Source of the DNA: Flaccisagitta enflata | Taxonomy: Eukaryota > Chaetognatha > Sagittoidea > Aphragmophora | Reading direction: 5' to 3' | DNA: 64,000 nt | NCBI GenBank assembly: GCA_965153355.1 | Contig: OZ231126.1 | Span: 22,692,001-22,756,000 of the forward strand | In this document: positions 1-10,306 of the stretch, one piece after another | How positions within the stretch are numbered: position 1 is the first letter of the stretch | Layout: each line of letters opens with the position of its first letter | Notes under the pieces: generated by a model | What the model saw: the letters and a program-made list of their open reading frames with translations, nothing else | Database searches by the model: none | Told to the model about the DNA's origin: nothing | Position numbers and translations under genes: made by a program

Positions 1-59
1 CGTCTTCTTTCCCCTCTGCTCAAAAGTCCATTAGGCGGTGCCTATAAATCCACGGGATT

Positions 60-460
60 ATGGTTTTCACGCCCATTTCATCCAGGCAACAGTGTTTTCG
101 CTATTTGACGCCCATGCTTGCGTCACGAAAGCCTCGTTTTAGTGCTTGCAACACCAATGTCTCGTTCCAGTGCTTGCAGCGCCAATGCCTCGTTTCAGTG
201 CTTGCAACACTAATGTTTCGTTTCTGTGCAATGCCTTGTTTCAGCGCTTGCCTCACTAATTTCTCGTTTCAGTGCACAAAGCGCCAAAGTCTTGTTTCAG
301 TGCCTGCGACACCAATTCCCCGATTCCGTGCTTGCGGTGCCCTTGCCTAATTCACTACTTGCAGTGCAAGACTCTTGCACTTGCAGCAGTTGTGGGCCAC
401 AGCCTGTGGCTCGTTCCGGTGCATGCAGCACCAATGCAACATTTCAGTTGCACTTTGCCA
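60..460. repeat. Minisatellite, about 31-bp unit
   Basis: Degenerate tandem copies of a roughly 31-bp unit of the form CACCAATGCCTCGTTTCAGTG followed by CTTGCAA. Clear copies start near 150, 180 and 210 and continue more loosely to about 460. Open frames run through the array only because the units are similar; I see no gene. Confidence 0.7.
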
Positions 461-1089
461 CTTCAATATCACATTCCATTTCTTGACGTGGCCATGACGT
501 GCCAAAACGATACTTTGCTCCAGCATTTGCAATAACAACGCTGCATTCCAAAGCTCACAGCATATATGCCTTGTACGAGAGCACTCTTTCCTTTTGGGTG
601 TTTTTCCACAATTCCAAAGCCAAAAAGTAAGTGGTTTTCTACACCACTTCGCCTGCCTAACTCAGTTTTCCCTCACCAAATACCAGTGTGAAATTTCAAG
701 TTTGCACTGCATCATACCTCAATGCTCTGCCCTACACTGTCCTGCCCTGCTCAGCCTTGCCCTTCCCTGCCGTGCCCTGCCATATTCTACCCTGCACTAC
801 ACCGCCGCCTTTGGTGCTTTGCAAACGACGTCATCTCTTTGGAAGTCGGCGGCAATTCCGACGGTTTTCTGAGAATGGTTGCCGCCGGCGCCGCTTAGAA
901 GCCTGCAGCCCTCTCCGCCGACGCTGCCACCTCTGCCGCCACTGCCGCCTCCGCCGCCTCCGCCGCCTCTGCCGCCTCCACCGACGTCGCAGTTGCCGCC
1001 GATTTACGAGCGTGAACGCCCCCTTCGGTCCCATGGATTGGCCCCCAGGTGGCGACGTTATGGAATTATTTTTATCCCAGCGGAAATGA
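461..1089. other. Unique and low-complexity DNA, no gene
   Basis: Positions 715-800 are rich in CCCTGC words and 880-1000 in GCC/GCCGCC triplets. Translations are Arg/Pro/Leu-rich in every frame, as expected of a triplet repeat. No splice-flanked exon or domain is visible. Confidence 0.5.
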
Positions 1090-1096
1090 GAGAGAG

Positions 1097-1162
<66 letters not shown>
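1090..1162. repeat. (GA)n microsatellite
   Basis: Almost perfect GA dinucleotide run of about 70 bp. Confidence 0.95.
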
Positions 1163-1164
<2 letters not shown>

Positions 1165-1695
1165 GATAGAATAATGGAGGGAAGATTAGACAGTAAAGAA
1201 AGTAATAAGACGGTGGGATGGAAACGGTTTTACCTTTTTGTTTCTGCCAGCTGATGCGCGTTGCACAAGCCAAGTCATTGCAATTGCATGCAACGTCGCG
1301 TCGCTCCCACAATCATGTTTCCACCTTCACTTTCTCTTCTCTTTCCACCAGATGCAGAATCATATGATGATAAACAAGTACCCCGTGGGCATAATCCACT
1401 ATTTTTCCGTTGAAATGTACTTTGTACGCTATTTCCAATTCCACCTCTGATTTGGATGACACTATTCGCAAGTCTTTTGTGGTAGGTTCGCCATAACAAG
1501 CCTTGACTACCTGATCTAATTGTCTGATCTAATTGTTTTTTACTATTCAGCTGTTGTTCGGTTGTTATGCTTGCTCCTGTTCGGTTTCTTCTCCAACAAG
1601 ATTACTGCCTGATAGTCGAAAAAGCTTTTGATGGTCAGTGGTACCTGATGCCCCTGGGCTAGTGTTTGTAGGGATAAGATGGTAAGGGGCAGCGG
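1163..1695. other. Unannotated, nothing recognised
   Basis: AT-balanced unique sequence. No domain, RNA gene or repeat was recognised on either strand. Confidence 0.4.
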
Positions 1696-1925
1696 CTCCG
1701 AAGGGACTGATGCCTTATGCATAGACGCAAGGGGAACCATGCAGCATTTTATTGTCCAATAGGGTAATAAGTTACGCAAGGCTGAGATTTGGGCCCTTAT
1801 GGAATTCGAACCCAGAAGCTTTGAGTAGCGCTTTGAGGCTGGGATTTGAGTCATAGGGCTGAGATTTGGGCCTCAAGACTGGGATTTTTGGCTTGAGATT
1901 GGAATTTTGGCCTCTGAGCTGGGAT
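1696..1925 (+). mobile_element. Partial GGGCAGCGGC-end element with 20-bp minisatellite
   Basis: Begins GGGGCAGCGGCTCCGAAGGG, matching the terminal sequence of the fuller element at 22581-23716. It is followed at 1780-1925 by degenerate 20-bp units (GGCTGAGATTTGGGCC type). No matching right end was found, so the copy is partial. Confidence 0.5.
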
Positions 1926-2064
1926 ATATATGTTCTTTTAATTCGTCAGCAGAAAAGCGACAGATTCATACAAAATCACGTTCACATCCACAGAATAGGA
2001 AAAAAAAAAAAAGATATACATATAAATGGCAAAAAGTACAAGATTCAATAATAAATACGACGAG

Positions 2065-2071
<7 letters not shown>

Positions 2072-2113
<42 letters not shown>
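2072..2113. repeat. (GA)n microsatellite
   Basis: GA run abutting the C-terminal end of the LINE fragment on the minus strand. Confidence 0.9.
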
Positions 2114-2115
<2 letters not shown>

Positions 2116-2119
2116 TAAG

Positions 2120-2590
2120 AAATGACCGGGTTATGATGTGAGAAGAGAGAAGCATCAAATTTTCGTCTTGTCTTATGAAAGATATCAGTCAATGCAAGAA
2201 AGCCGAATTGTTCACGCAAATTTCTGACGCTCTCCCAGCGATTGAAACCGAAGATGAATCTGAGTGCGTCATTTGTCGCTGTACAGCAGTCATGCATTTG
2301 ACGCGATGGATATTCTTTAACCGCACACGCATATGTAAGAATTGGTATGCAACATGAGAATAGTAAGTGCATCAGCACTTCCTCGCTTGGCTTATTTGCC
2401 GCTCGTAAGATGGCATTTGTTGCCCTGTAGAATTTTGCCAGATCGTTTGAAGAGGAAAACGAGAAACCTTTCTTATTAACAATGGTAGCACCTAGGTATG
2501 TGATTGATTCCGTGTATTCAATGGCACGACCGTTGAGAAGAATGGGACAAAGAGTGTCATAATCAATATTTTTCTTTGAAAATACAATTA
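2120..2590 (-). pseudogene. LINE reverse transcriptase fragment (C-terminal part)
   Basis: One open minus-strand frame of about 155 codons reads as the part of a non-LTR reverse transcriptase after the catalytic site. It contains the motifs NGRAIEYTESITYLG, LFSCCIPILTYACAV, NDALRFIFGF and RWESVRNLREQFG. These match the usual 'YLG', 'ILTYG' and 'LRRIFGF...ESV' blocks of LINE elements. There is no in-frame stop, but the fragment lacks the YADD core, endonuclease and start. It is cut at the right by a minisatellite and at the left by a GA run. It is clearly homologous to the fragment at 9080-9880, so both come from one LINE family. The clade cannot be fixed by eye. Confidence 0.85.
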
Positions 2591-2599
2591 CAATGGGGT

Positions 2600-2740
2600 A
2601 TGGGGCTGGGTTTGGTATAATCTGGGCTTAGGGTCTAGGATGTGGGCCAGGGGTTTGGCTTTTAGGCCTCGAGGCTTGAATTTGGTCCTCAGGACTGGAA
2701 TTTGGGCCTCAAGGATGGAATTCGAGTGGAGAGGGTACGG
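2600..2740 (+). repeat. Degenerate 20-bp minisatellite
   Basis: Units of the type CTTGAATTTGGTCCTCAGGA belong to the same 20-bp family as 22645-23095, but no terminal GGGCAGCGGC is visible nearby. Confidence 0.5.
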
Positions 2741-2744
2741 CGGA

Positions 2745-2817
2745 CGAAGAAGAAGAAGAAGAAGAAAAAGAAGAAGAAGAAGAAGAAGAAGAAGAAGAAG
2801 CAGAAGAAGAAGAAGAA

Positions 2818-2849
<32 letters not shown>

Positions 2850-2850
2850 A
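2745..2850. repeat. (GAA)n microsatellite
   Basis: GAA triplet run of about 105 bp with few interruptions. It is a homopurine tract that reads as poly-Leu, poly-Arg/Lys or poly-Glu depending on frame, with no gene evidence. Confidence 0.95.
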
Positions 2851-3110
2851 ATTTCCCCGTATGTGAATTGTGAAAGCATCTTCTAGTTGGCCCGGTAAGA
2901 CAAAATTTTAACTGTTGTAAGTGTATGTTCCTTGCGCTCACAACGGTTAAGACATTGTCACAACAAGCCAACTAGAAGTTTGTTTTTCAAGCTGTTTATG
3001 CTGGCTTGACTTTGACAATAATCTTGAGACTGGTGTTAAGCATTCATCGTCATTTCGTCTTCTACCTCCCTTTAACCATGAGTATTCCCCCCACTTTTTC
3101 ACAGTCTCAC

Positions 3111-3168
3111 CAACCTTCATTTTGCGCTGCCGCATTTGCAGAGACATAGCATCGGCGGCCTCGGCCAT
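3111..3168 (-). CDS. Possible first coding exon, unassigned
   Basis: The minus strand reads CCAAAATGGCCGAGGCC, a strong initiation context. It encodes MAEAADAMSLQMRQRKMKV and then meets a good splice donor (G|GTGAGA at 3110-3105). Start context plus donor give a plausible 58-nt first exon, but no following exon was identified at lower coordinates and the residues match no family I know. The frame also stays open past the donor to 2947. Treat as a candidate only. Confidence 0.2.
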
Positions 3169-3435
3169 TTTGGCTCCATGACAAACATTTACCCAACAAA
3201 GTTTTGCCGACCAAAACCCATTTCCACCAAATTATTTCTTGGCAAACTCGCCTTAGTTGCCATTTCTTTCTCAAATTGGCCTCCTCCACAAATACACGGC
3301 GTAAGATACCGATCTTTTGGTATCTTTCTTGGCTCATATCTCCATACTCGTCCGCTCCCCTCCCCCTTCTCTCTTTCCTATAATTTCTCTCTCCCTCTTC
3401 TGCGCTTTAGCGTCGGCACGGTGAAAACAGAGAGG

Positions 3436-3460
3436 AGAGAGAGAGAGAGAGAGAGAGAGG
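3436..3460. repeat. Short (GA)n
   Basis: GA run of about 25 bp. Confidence 0.85.
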
Positions 3461-4049
3461 CAATTGTTGCTTCCTTCCAATTTGGTTTTTCATTATTTCT
3501 CGAAATATTTACGAGTGTTTGTGGCCCATTCATCGTCGGCCTTTGAATACGCGGCTTCCAATTGCAGAATGACCTCTTCCCCTCCACAGAGGCCAAACGG
3601 GGAGCCAAGGAGGGTAGATGGTGTTAAGAATTCTAAAACTATCACACGAATTGAACATACAAAGCATCGTCAACTGAGTGTGCATGATGTGGCAAGTGCA
3701 ACAATTCATCCTATATAAAACTCATACAATTATCCAGTTAAGAAACATTAAAACCTTTTAAAAATATGGACATTCATAAAGTGTAAGCTTCCATTACATG
3801 CACATACACTCCTAAAATATGCATTTTTGAAACGCTATAAAAACTCTTTAGGTATATACTATTTACTAAATGTATCATATTTTTAATCTGAAACAAAATT
3901 TTATAGTGTACTTTAGAAAATATTCGATATGTTCTAGGGGTAGGGTACTGATAGAGCTTTCTTCTGGCATTGATCGGGACCATTAACTCAGTCCAATTTT
4001 AGTTAAAATTTACCTAATTGAAAAAAAGGAACCAGAGTGTCCATTTCCC
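3461..4049. other. Unannotated, nothing recognised
   Basis: Unique sequence, AT-rich after 3720. No gene, RNA or repeat recognised. Confidence 0.4.
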
Positions 4050-4394
4050 ATGGTGATCGGTAGGATGATTACCACGAAGGTGAAGAACTTAGAATTCGCT
4101 TTAACTTTAACGATTGACAACAATTATATTATGAGGAAGCTTTGGTCAAGATTACACAAAAACGCACGGCAACACTATAGCACCTGCAATACTGCCGTCA
4201 ATTCAGGGAAAAAGACAATAACGATTGTACAAAAGGGGCAGATATGCGTGCATGTCAATTGGTCAATGACTGGTGATGTCGTTTTCCATTACTTTCCTAT
4301 AAGGAAGGCAGGTAATAAATCAAAATTGGTAATTAGATATACAGTCAAATCACATCCTAACGAATACGCCTCAGAGCTCACACTTCAAGGCTAG
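4050..4394 (+). CDS. Hypothetical reading frame, 114 codons
   Basis: Open frame from ATG at 4050 to TAG at 4392-4394, free of simple repeat and of ordinary amino-acid composition, ending SHPNEYASELTLQG. The middle is Val/Ile-rich with alternating hydrophobic residues, as in beta strands. There is no signal peptide or transmembrane segment, no matching domain, no clear promoter, and AT-rich DNA on both sides. It may be a gene fragment, part of a decayed transposon, or chance. Confidence 0.2.
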   Translation: MVIGRMITTKVKNLEFALTLTIDNNYIMRKLWSRLHKNARQHYSTCNTAVNSGKKTITIVQKGQICVHVNWSMTGDVVFHYFPIRKAGNKSKLVIRYTVKSHPNEYASELTLQG

Positions 4395-4809
4395 GCATGG
4401 GTTTCCTAATGGGATCTGATTACAGCAGTACCAGGGCGAAAAAGAGTGGAGACTATCTATCTGTTTTTCGACTGCTAAGAATTTCAAGTGTTTTATCGAA
4501 ATTCTTTTCTTTCGACGTGATAGACTCTATTCAAAAACATATGGATCTCTTCGCATAAAACAGATAACTATGGGCAAAACATCATCCGTACATCACCTAT
4601 TTCTACCATAAACTGTTGAAGCTTTTGAGAAAAAGACCAGTTGAAAAAGATTCAAAAGATCTTTGATTTGAATTGTTGAACCAAGTTCTAAATTAAGAAT
4701 TTAAGAAGTTATTATGTCAAGAAATGTAAAAAGGTATGGAATGGAAATCTGCCAGATACTGATTTGAATTCATGCACTATTTGTCTTTGTTTCATTGCCA
4801 TTTCAAAAC
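4395..4809. other. AT-rich repeat-like DNA
   Basis: No gene seen. The stretch 4742-4810 (around ATCTGCCAGATA and TGTCTTTGTTTCATTGCCATT) matches 24300-24405 read in reverse, so this border belongs to a dispersed repeat. Confidence 0.45.
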
Positions 4810-5435
4810 GGAGCGACTTAGATAACCATGAGTGCAATAAAAATGGCCGATTTTTCAACAGCTTTGAGCACAGGTTTTGGTCAAAAGATTCTTGGGACCA
4901 TCCTAAAATTCATGCATTGTAGAAACATATCAAAATTATCTTTCATATGAGTCCATGCAGCAAATTTTTTCTCAATTCTTTTAGAAAATATGACAGATTA
5001 AGGGCTAACAACTAAATTGCCACCTCATGAAAAAAGGGCTGAATTTGTCACTCGGATTTTCTGAAATGTTTTAGATGAGTAAAAATGATAGAAGATCTTT
5101 ATCGATTTCAATGAAATTTTAGGGGCTAGTTGACCTGTATTTGCCTCAATATCAATTCAATTTTTATCAATATCGGGCAACGTCTTCTGTGATTTTTTAT
5201 GGAACTTTGTAAAAACACCATGGGCAGTTTCAAAATTAAGCGGTTTTGTTAATCTTACTCTCATTTGCATATTCATTGAGTTACTGGTCTCGCAAAATTT
5301 TCAAATGAAAGATCGTTTGAAGGGCTTTCAAGGTGTCATGAATTTTGCCATGTTCAGATGAATTTTTGATCCTTTACAGACCTTTTAAAAATCGGCCATT
5401 TTTATTGCACTTATGGTTAGGTCTACTTGCCGATT
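4810..5435. mobile_element. Foldback element, about 620 bp
   Basis: Long imperfect palindrome. The left arm CATGAGTGCAATAAAAATGG (about 4828-4847) recurs inverted at about 5392-5412. More internal segments also pair, such as TTCATGCATTGTAGAAAC against the complement of 5330-5360. Exact ends are uncertain and no clean TA flank is visible. Related sequence lies at 24090-24410. No coding capacity. Confidence 0.6.
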
Positions 5436-5542
5436 TTTTGTAAATAATAAGTTAATTACCATCTTGGCCATAAATATAAGCACAGTAGGTGTATAAGTTG
5501 ATTTATTGACTTGAAGTGAGCAGCAAACATATCAGACTGCAT

Positions 5543-5700
5543 CTAATATTTAGTATGACCATGTTGGGCATCCACTACTGCCTGCATTCACTTTGGCATT
5601 GACTCGTAGAGAGACTGGAGGTACTCTGGAGTTATGTTGTTTCAAACCATTTATGCGATTCATTTCAGCCCTGCTTTGCATGTTGATTTCCTCTGTTTCT
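5543..5700 (-). pseudogene. Tc1/IS630-type transposase C-terminal relic
   Basis: The minus strand reads NNITPEYLQSLYESMPK, a TGA stop, then MQAVVDAQHGHTKY and a stop at 5543-5545. This is the typical end of Tc1/mariner transposases, whose family pattern is roughly 'W..I....L..L..SMP.R..AVI.A.GG.TKY'. The internal TGA sits where Arg is usual (CGA to TGA decay). A second TGA stands where Trp is expected. The catalytic core was not found upstream, so this is a dead fragment. Confidence 0.75.
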
Positions 5701-6151
5701 GCAGGTTTTTTGTTTGAATCTTTGAGTTCGCAATTGTATTAATAGGCTAGTAATACGAAAACAGCTAAAATGTCAAAAAATGGTCTCCCGCACATGGATC
5801 GGCTTGTATTTACATGGGTCACACTATTTACAGCCACCAATGACACTTATGACTCATTTCATGTCGCCTGCAATAGTATAAGTGAGCGGTATCTGCCTTT
5901 CAGTTTCTGGCACTTTTATTTCTCCAAGAAAAGAGCTATACCGTGTCTTGCAATGAGTTACTATGAGTAGATATGAGCTAAAAAACTACCAGATGATTGA
6001 TTTAGATACTGGTTATGACGCTGGCACCACCTAGACCGACCAGGAGTAATAAGATTTGAGTATTTGTGGAGTTTTATGCCAGATTGATAGATCATTTTTC
6101 AATCAGAAATTGACATCGGAATCAACCGCATATGTCATTTGATTTCAATTT

Positions 6152-6157
<6 letters not shown>
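5701..6157. other. Unannotated, nothing recognised
   Basis: Could hold the decayed rest of the transposase to the left, but no catalytic motif could be read in any minus-strand frame. Confidence 0.35.
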
Positions 6158-6193
<36 letters not shown>

Positions 6194-6200
6194 CACACAC
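6158..6200. repeat. (CA)n microsatellite
   Basis: CA run of about 42 bp. Confidence 0.95.
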
Positions 6201-6349
6201 ATTTTAATTTCATGCTACAGATCATTTCTGAAGAGCTTAATGTAAACGCGTAAAATGATTTTTTTTCATTTATTCATGATCTCTTATTTTACTCACACAT
6301 CATTATTCATTGAAGTTCATTCGCAACATTGAAATTTGACTCCTTCTTT

Positions 6350-6475
<126 letters not shown>

Positions 6476-6570
6476 ATAAATAATTGCATTGTATATATAT
6501 ATACATACATACATATGCATACACACCCATGACCCACACTTACAACTTTGTCGGATACGAACTACATAAT

Positions 6571-6735
6571 AAAGGCCGGATACAGCTCCCCTGATAGCAT
6601 GCAGTTAGGCAGGGACCGTTTTGAGGTCATTACTCACTCATTGGAGGCATTTAGGCAGGAGCAGTGGGACCAGAGACCGCAAATAAAGTAAAATGTGACG
6701 GAAATGACCGACCCAACGACATGGACGACAAGCGT
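6571..6735 (-). mobile_element. RHE copy, minus orientation, hairpin end lost
   Basis: Starts at the GGCCGGATACAG terminal block and keeps the GGCAGGGACC, GGCAGGAGCAGTG and GTGACGG blocks. It decays before the terminal hairpin. Confidence 0.7.
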
Positions 6736-7020
6736 AACACGTGACTTGAAAAAAGAAAGCAAAGCCGTTTTTGTTATGAGAATTGATTTATTTATTTTTA
6801 TCTCTAGGGATGCAAGCTTGTAAAATTCAGGAAATGACTTCAATAATGAGAGGATTAAATGATGGAAAAAATCATCAATTCAAAATCACAGGAGTGAAAT
6901 ATATAACAGTGAAACACATTTCATTATGTGTCACCGTGGTAAAATTAGAAGAATACTATCTATGCATTCAAATCATCAAAATGCGATGAAAAAAATCTAA
7001 CATACGACATGTTGACAAAA

Positions 7021-7145
7021 ACAAGGCCGGATAAACGGCAAGACAGTCACGGCACAAACGTTGGGCAAAGACCGTAATGGAAAAATTGCGTGCAATTCAA
7101 TAATATACCAATACCGAAACAACCAACCGACCGGCACGTAGGTGA
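7021..7145 (-). mobile_element. RHE copy, partial
   Basis: ACAAGGCCGGATAAACGGCA end followed by degraded central blocks and ACCAACCGACCGGCACGTAG. The hairpin end is missing. Confidence 0.65.
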
Positions 7146-8083
7146 AGTGTACATATTTGTGTTAAATTTCCATAAATTCTTGCTGTTGGTTGTCTAATCT
7201 ACTACGATTCCATCGTGTTATTTTTAGTTCTTTCACTGATCTAGCTGACTATTTTGCTCTAGCCATCCTTAGCCACATAGAAAATAATTTCTGAAAACAG
7301 ATTTGAACTCGGCACTGACTAATTGACACGATGGTTCTGCGTATATTCGTGAATGGGCCTCTATTTTGACTCAGGAGATGGTTTTTAAGTCACTTCTCCA
7401 ATCTCAATAATTTCACATATATTGAATCGCAAAAAAAGCCTCAGGATCAAGCTATTATGCAATATTTAGTCATTCTGATTGGTAATAGAATGAAATTCGA
7501 TCATTTTGATCCATTCTGACTGCTGAAATGCGATGAAAAAAATTCTGACAACTTTTTTTCCAGCCACTTTCTCCTCGATCTGAGGCTTCTTCCTTCCCTA
7601 GTATTAAGATCCAAATTGATGTGGGCTAACCCAGAACGAGCTTAACTCGTCAATCTTACAGTATATTTGGCGCAGTGTCACAGTGCACCATGGTCCATAA
7701 ACTAAAAAAGATTTGCCTAACCACACTTGCAAAAGGCAAATGTTTTATTCATTTGGCTCTCATTTCCAAACAAATAAAGATACAGGAACCAGCTTGGTCT
7801 CATTTGATAGATTTTTCAAAGATGCAAATTTTGAAAAAAAAATCATCCCTCTGCGATTAAAATTGAGCAAGTTATGACACTTTAAAGCTGTGCTTATATT
7901 TATGGCCAAGATGGTATTTTCATTTTTCCTTAATTTTTATATAGACAAGCATTATAGGGCATAACTACCAAGAGAATGATGCAAACATAAGAAAATCGGT
8001 GATGTCTGGAAACTTCATCGAATTTCTGAGCTAATGGCGCAAACCGCATTGCATTAAGTTTAGTCGTTAAGAAACTATAAGCA
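7146..8083. other. AT-rich DNA, old repeat likely
   Basis: No gene seen. The word TTATATTTATGGCCAAGATGG at about 7894-7914 occurs inverted at about 5460-5481 (CCATCTTGGCCATAAATATA), suggesting an old repeat pair or the ends of a 2.4-kb decayed transposon containing the 5.5-kb transposase relic. Confidence 0.35.
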
Positions 8084-8172
8084 AAACAAAATTGCTACCC
8101 CAAGTAGAAAATGGCAAAAAAATAGCAAAACAAAATTGCTACCCCAAGTAGAAAATGGCAAAAAAATAGCAT
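8084..8172. repeat. Tandem duplication, about 46 bp x 2
   Basis: AAAATTGCTACCCCAAGTAG plus AAAATGGCAAAAAAATAGC occurs twice in a row, nearly identical, so the duplication is recent. Confidence 0.85.
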
Positions 8173-8238
8173 TTAAGAATTTCATAGTTCCAAGCGCAAC
8201 ATTGTCAGTTACAAACGAGCCTTTTTGTTCAGACCAGG

Positions 8239-8491
8239 GTGACAAGTTGCTGTCAAGTTGGCGTCGAGTTGGCGTCAAGTTGGCCTACAAGTTGTCCAGA
8301 CATCAATCCGATCAAATTGTCACTGAGTCAGAGGCAGAAGCTAAAGTTGTGGCTGCATGTCCAGGCTCAAGAGAATCATTTTCAAGGTGTAGAAGAACCT
8401 TACACTATCTTACATTCAATCACTTAATGGAAGCATGCCGGGGCTCTCAATAGCCATAGTTAATGCCCAGGAAGGTCGGACAAAATACTAG
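8239..8491 (+). pseudogene. Tc1/IS630-type transposase C-terminal relic
   Basis: One frame carries WPTSCPDINPIKLSL, the counterpart of the family motif 'WPA.SPDLNPIE.LW' that bears the last catalytic acid, here replaced by Lys. After a frameshift near 8425 the end reads LNGSMPGLSIAIVNAQEGRTKY and TAG at 8489-8491, the canonical tail 'SMP.R..AVI.A.GG.TKY'. The frameshift and lost acid make it non-functional. It is distinct in sequence from the relic at 5543 and in opposite orientation. Confidence 0.8.
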
Positions 8492-8499
8492 TTGTGTCT

Positions 8500-9079
8500 T
8501 ACAAATGTCTATAGTATTCAATGATGAATAAATGGACTGCATTAAATCTTGTCTATATACTTTTTAGCAAGATAGTACATTCTACATTCAGACAAAACTA
8601 GAATTAAACAATTCCTTCAATTTGTATATTACGGAGATGCCCACTTCAAACTGTCGGTATTTCTAAAGGATTAAAGCAACAACTTTGTGCTCCGTCTAGA
8701 TTTAAAGAACTTTCTTTTATTTTTTAAACGGTTACTGAATTTTAGCATTTTTCTACAAACCAAGCAGAAGAAAGCGATCAAAAAACGCCAATGGTTAGAC
8801 TATATGTATTGATGAAAATTTTACAACCCGGGTACAACCAATCAACACCAACACCTCAATCAATTTTTTTTTTCAATTCTCATTCTCAATATTTCATTTA
8901 TTAGACGGTTGCAAATCCACAATAGATTTCTAACGTCAATCAGTCAGTCCAGACCAACAATATTTCTCTGTCCTGTCTATATAACAATAACATTTATTCG
9001 TCGACAAGTGGATTGTGACAGAGCACACGACAACGCATCACATCAGTAGGGTAAAGGAGAGAAAAATAGATGGGAGAAA
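8500..9079. other. Unannotated, AT-rich
   Basis: No gene, RNA gene or clear repeat recognised. Confidence 0.35.
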
Positions 9080-9880
9080 AAAAAAACAATAGCACTTCGC
9101 TGAACTTGATGGAAGTTTTCAATCGAATCAAAACAGAATTTCCAGTACGATTTAAACCATTTATGAAACTCTTACTTCTTTTGGCAAAGATTTCCGTAAT
9201 GGATACGTGACTTACGAAGTTCACAAGTGCTTTCCCATCGATGAAAACCAAAAAAATTTCTCATACAGTCGTTGAGAGCAACATTTGAAGTAGTCATGTC
9301 GCGTCCATTGTGTCGTTTTACTTCACAAGCATAAGTTAAGATAGGAACACAATTACTTTACTTCTTCACTCCGTCTGTTAAGTACATTCAATATCATGTT
9401 TGTGCTACAGTAAAATGACATCAAAGGTTTACGAATTGGAGTTTCAAATTTCTTGCCTGCTAAAAGATTCATACCAAGATATCTGTAGCTGTTTCAATGG
9501 GCGTACCGTTTAAGTACAGGCGTTCATGAGTTATGGTTTTTCCAAAGACTAAGATATTCGTTTTTGTCGGATTGAACGTGAGACACCAATCTAGACCGTA
9601 ATTTTGGCAAATGTCTAAGAGTTTTTAGTTGCGGACACGCAACTCTATAAGTGGCTTTGTCCGTCCGTCCGTCCGTCGGTTGGTCGGTCGGTCCGTCACG
9701 CTCAAGTTGAAAAGTGGAAAAACGCGCATTTCCGCTCCTGCCCACCCGTCCGCAACTGGTGGCCGTGTATCCGGCCTTGTTGTACTGATTTTCGCGTAAG
9801 CGCCTATAGAGCTAAGTCATCAGCGTACAGTATCGCTGCTACAAGAAGTTCTTCTATTAAAGTCTGTTTTTCAAAGCCTT
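9080..9880 (-). pseudogene. LINE reverse transcriptase fragment, interrupted by an RHE
   Basis: Minus-strand pieces in order: IEELLVAAILYADDLAL (catalytic YADD at 9816-9827), a stop, ALTRKSVQ, then an RHE insertion (9627-9780). After it come LLDICQNYGLDWCLTFNPTK, LNGTPIETATD, a frameshift, NRRSEEVK, then in another frame VPILTYACEVK, FFGFHRWES and VSITEIFAKR. These align block for block with the fragment at 2120-2590 (ILTYACAV, FIFGFNRWES, LALTDIFHK). Several stops and frameshifts make it a pseudogene. The only block shared by all LINE reverse transcriptases is YADD; the clade is unknown. Confidence 0.88.
9627..9780 (+). mobile_element. RHE copy nested in LINE
   Basis: The 5' hairpin is AGTTGCGGACACGCAACT and the distal word near the other end is GTCCGCAACT, the exact complement of the 5' arm. 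Between them lie a (CCGT/CGGT)n stretch and CTCCTGCCCACCC; the 3' end is GGCCGTGTATCCGGCCTTG. Removing it restores the LINE codons around CAA-AAA-CTC-TTA-GAC, leaving at most a 2-bp AA duplication. Confidence 0.85.
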
Positions 9881-9891
9881 ATGTCCATACC

Positions 9892-10277
9892 ACAGGGTGT
9901 TTCACATTAAATTGCATGGAAGAGAACAACACTATTTACCAAGGTGATAAAAGGCCATGAATTCTAGAAAAAAAAACTTATATGAAAAATATTTTCATTT
10001 CTTCACAAAATGAATTTTTAAATCAATGTCAATATATCTTTGGCCTCTGAAATATTCTTAACATTAACCAGTAAAGAAACCTGACATTGTCAAAATTGAA
10101 ATCGTTCATATCTTTCTTCTAAATATTACTTAGTTGAACAAAATAGAATAGAATATAACATGGGAACATAATTGTTATTTTGAAAAATATATTCATTTTC
10201 AAAGAAGGGAACCAAAACTTTTTTACCTAATAGATGGAGTTATTTTCTTTAAAGTAATTTGATGTTGAACAGCCTGT
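9892..10277. mobile_element. Degenerate foldback, about 385 bp
   Basis: Left end ACAGGGTGTTTCACATTAAA pairs with the inverted right end (ACAGGCTGTTCAACATCAAA on the complement). The interior is AT-rich and noncoding. The right end lies 30 bp past the stop codon of the 261-residue gene, so it may form part of that gene's 3' UTR. Confidence 0.5.
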
Positions 10278-10306
10278 ATTGTCCTAATTGCCTTCGCGGT
10301 AAGCTA

